A DNA stretch of 30,163 nucleotides from Acrasis kona (taxonomy: Eukaryota; Heterolobosea; Eutetramitea; Acrasida; Acrasidae): assembly GCA_026419775.2 (NCBI GenBank), contig JAOPGA020000931.1, forward strand, positions 1 through 30,163, in the 5' to 3' direction. Shown piece after piece: positions 29,001 to 30,163 of the stretch. The position numbers and the translations under genes are program-made. The notes below the pieces were generated by a model. That model made no database searches. It was not told the DNA's origin and was given only the letters and a program-made list of their open reading frames with translations. Each line of letters begins with the position of its first letter. Within the stretch, counting starts at the first letter, position 1.

Positions 29001-30163
29001 GCACAAGAGATTTTAGTGTACCAAAGAGTTCCTTCTCTATTAGTAGAAGTCCAAATGGTTGGCATGCAATCGACAGTTGTAGATTCAACGCTGTTTGGAA
29101 CGGACCTGCACTCGCCAACTCTAGTTTGTATCTACATTCATTCCAATTCTTGGACGATGATGGTGCTGTTGTTTATAGGTCCAAACAACGTTTATCTGTA
29201 GTCAGCACTCAATATGATTCTAATGATAACTTGATTGATTTGTTCGTTGCCACTGGTCCACTACCTCCTCCACAGAGCTTCGATGCTGTTACTATTGAGA
29301 GAAGAGCGATGACTGGCAATCCAACAATTGGTTCTTTTAGGCCCTATGTTCATACTTTGGGTATGTTTAATGATATCAACCAGAACAATTCTGTTTCGAG
29401 CGTTTATACCACCACTGGTTGTGTACACGGTGATGTCTTGTTGAATTCATTGTCATCTATGGATGATGTTGCCAATTCTTCCAATTGTAATGCATCGACC
29501 ACAAGTAAGGTGAGGGTAACTTCTCGCGTGGTGACCAATCTATATGGCACATATGTCGTTCGATCCTACTTTAATAAACGTCATCCCTATCGATACGAAG
29601 GTATGTTGATCAGCAACAAACAATTATCCATCATGAACATTTATGGTTTGATGAACGGTCGTGTTTGTTACGATGTGAATGTATCTAGCATTTGCTGTTC
29701 GTCATCCAACACGACACAAGTATCTGTTCGCATCAATGTGGATGATTTAAGGTATGCCATTAGTCCATCGCAGGTCAACATCACCAATGTATTTGTACCA
29801 ACCGATGACAACATTAATGATATGGTGTTTGAAAATAGGATACCCATCGACAGTGTTGGTAATTTGTTTGACACCATGCTTGGAAGTGTCTACGTCAATA
29901 ACGTGTTGATTTTGAGTAGACTATCCGTTCGTCATAGTGGATCGCATGTGATACTAGCGTATACCATTCCAAGCATGATGCTTGTTAAAGACAACACTTG
30001 TACGGTCAAATCAACATTGTCATACTTGACACCCACTACCACTCCAACTCCAACGCCTACACCTGCTAAAGTAATACAACCCTATCCAAAGGGCATCATA
30101 TTACAAGTTGATGTGACAAATGTACCCAATTGGTCCACCAATCAAACGCTAATTGCCAATCAA
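26018..30163 (+). CDS. Secreted heparinase II/III-family polysaccharide lyase, 3' end beyond window, three apparent +1 frameshifts
   Basis: At least 1381 aa when the three extra bases are discounted. Residues 1-19 are a signal peptide. An N-terminal beta-sandwich-like part follows, then the lyase toroid starting near HPYIYATASDIQRIRQ, with PTRRASWVSSKHSDIADGLL, LLTYANLYPTLDIVD, SLDEATWGLDMVFAYD, SNWQSYHNAHLVAVG, DDGFWFEASN and YHYYTLQSLIYIS. The heparinase II/III C-terminal domain follows, with YGLHGGAHGHYDKLNL and GTLSHNAVMINGYRQ. A long tail has a Thr-Pro linker near 30030-30065 before a further, cut domain. The family eliminates uronate-containing polymers such as alginate or glycosaminoglycans; the substrate here is unknown. 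Homology changes frame at about 27240-27280, 27672-27690 and 27725-27747, each by one surplus base; the downstream 2.4 kb is open. Many N-glycosylation sequons are present. Confidence 0.87.

Overview
The window is 30 kb of nuclear DNA from a compact, intron-bearing eukaryotic microbe. Thirteen protein genes are recognised or well described, plus one unrecognised small gene and a few low-confidence fragments. The genes are typically eukaryotic (SR-protein kinase, CLP1, IFT81, CEP135-like, tubby, GRAM/VASt protein). Introns are tiny (34-41 nt, GT-AG, mostly TAG acceptors), and most intergenic gaps are 13-135 bp. The mix of ciliary genes, phytochelatin synthase and a bacterial-like secreted polysaccharide lyase suits a free-living amoeboflagellate-type protist. 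A heterolobosean such as Naegleria or Acrasis is my best guess, but this is inference; no rRNA or other marker is present.

Layout. 1-2840 (+): 3' part of a DDX60-type helicase. 2837-4408 (-): SR-protein kinase, tail to tail with the helicase and overlapping it by 4 bp. 4444-5799 (-): secreted acid-sphingomyelinase-like phosphodiesterase. 5879-7183 (-): SAP-domain, lysine/acid-rich nuclear protein. 7184-7987: an 0.8 kb gap with a possible small membrane-protein gene. 7988-9445 (-): five-exon NAD kinase, sharing a 36-bp divergent promoter with a phytochelatin synthase (9482-10947, +). 11030-12313 (+): tubby-domain protein, tail to tail with a CEP135/Bld10-like coiled-coil protein (12331-14817, -). 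15147-15404 (-): small, possibly mitochondrial protein. 15540-16271 (-): ALKBH2/3-type dioxygenase, divergent from a GRAM-VASt membrane protein (16348-18921, +), which is tail to tail with IFT81 (18935-21055, -). IFT81 is divergent from a MAP10-like protein (21123-23742, +). 24009-25337 (+): CLP1. 25338-26017: a gap with decayed-looking coding traces and a short repeat. 26018 to the window end (+): a long secreted heparinase II/III-family polysaccharide lyase, open at the 3' edge.

Neighbourhood. Tubby, CEP135-like, IFT81 and the MAP10-like gene form a 13-kb group with ciliary or centriolar roles, interrupted by three other genes. The remaining genes are housekeeping (RNA processing, NADP supply, alkylation repair, sterol transport) or environmental (metal chelation, polymer and phospho-ester breakdown outside the cell).

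Most striking signals: (i) six places in three otherwise well-conserved genes where homology continues only after skipping one base, always with the same sign; (ii) very short introns with a recurrent TTAAC/TTAAT element before the acceptor; (iii) stop codons embedded in AATAAA in four genes. Point (i) may be base-calling error or genuine +1 frameshifting, and cannot be decided from sequence alone.
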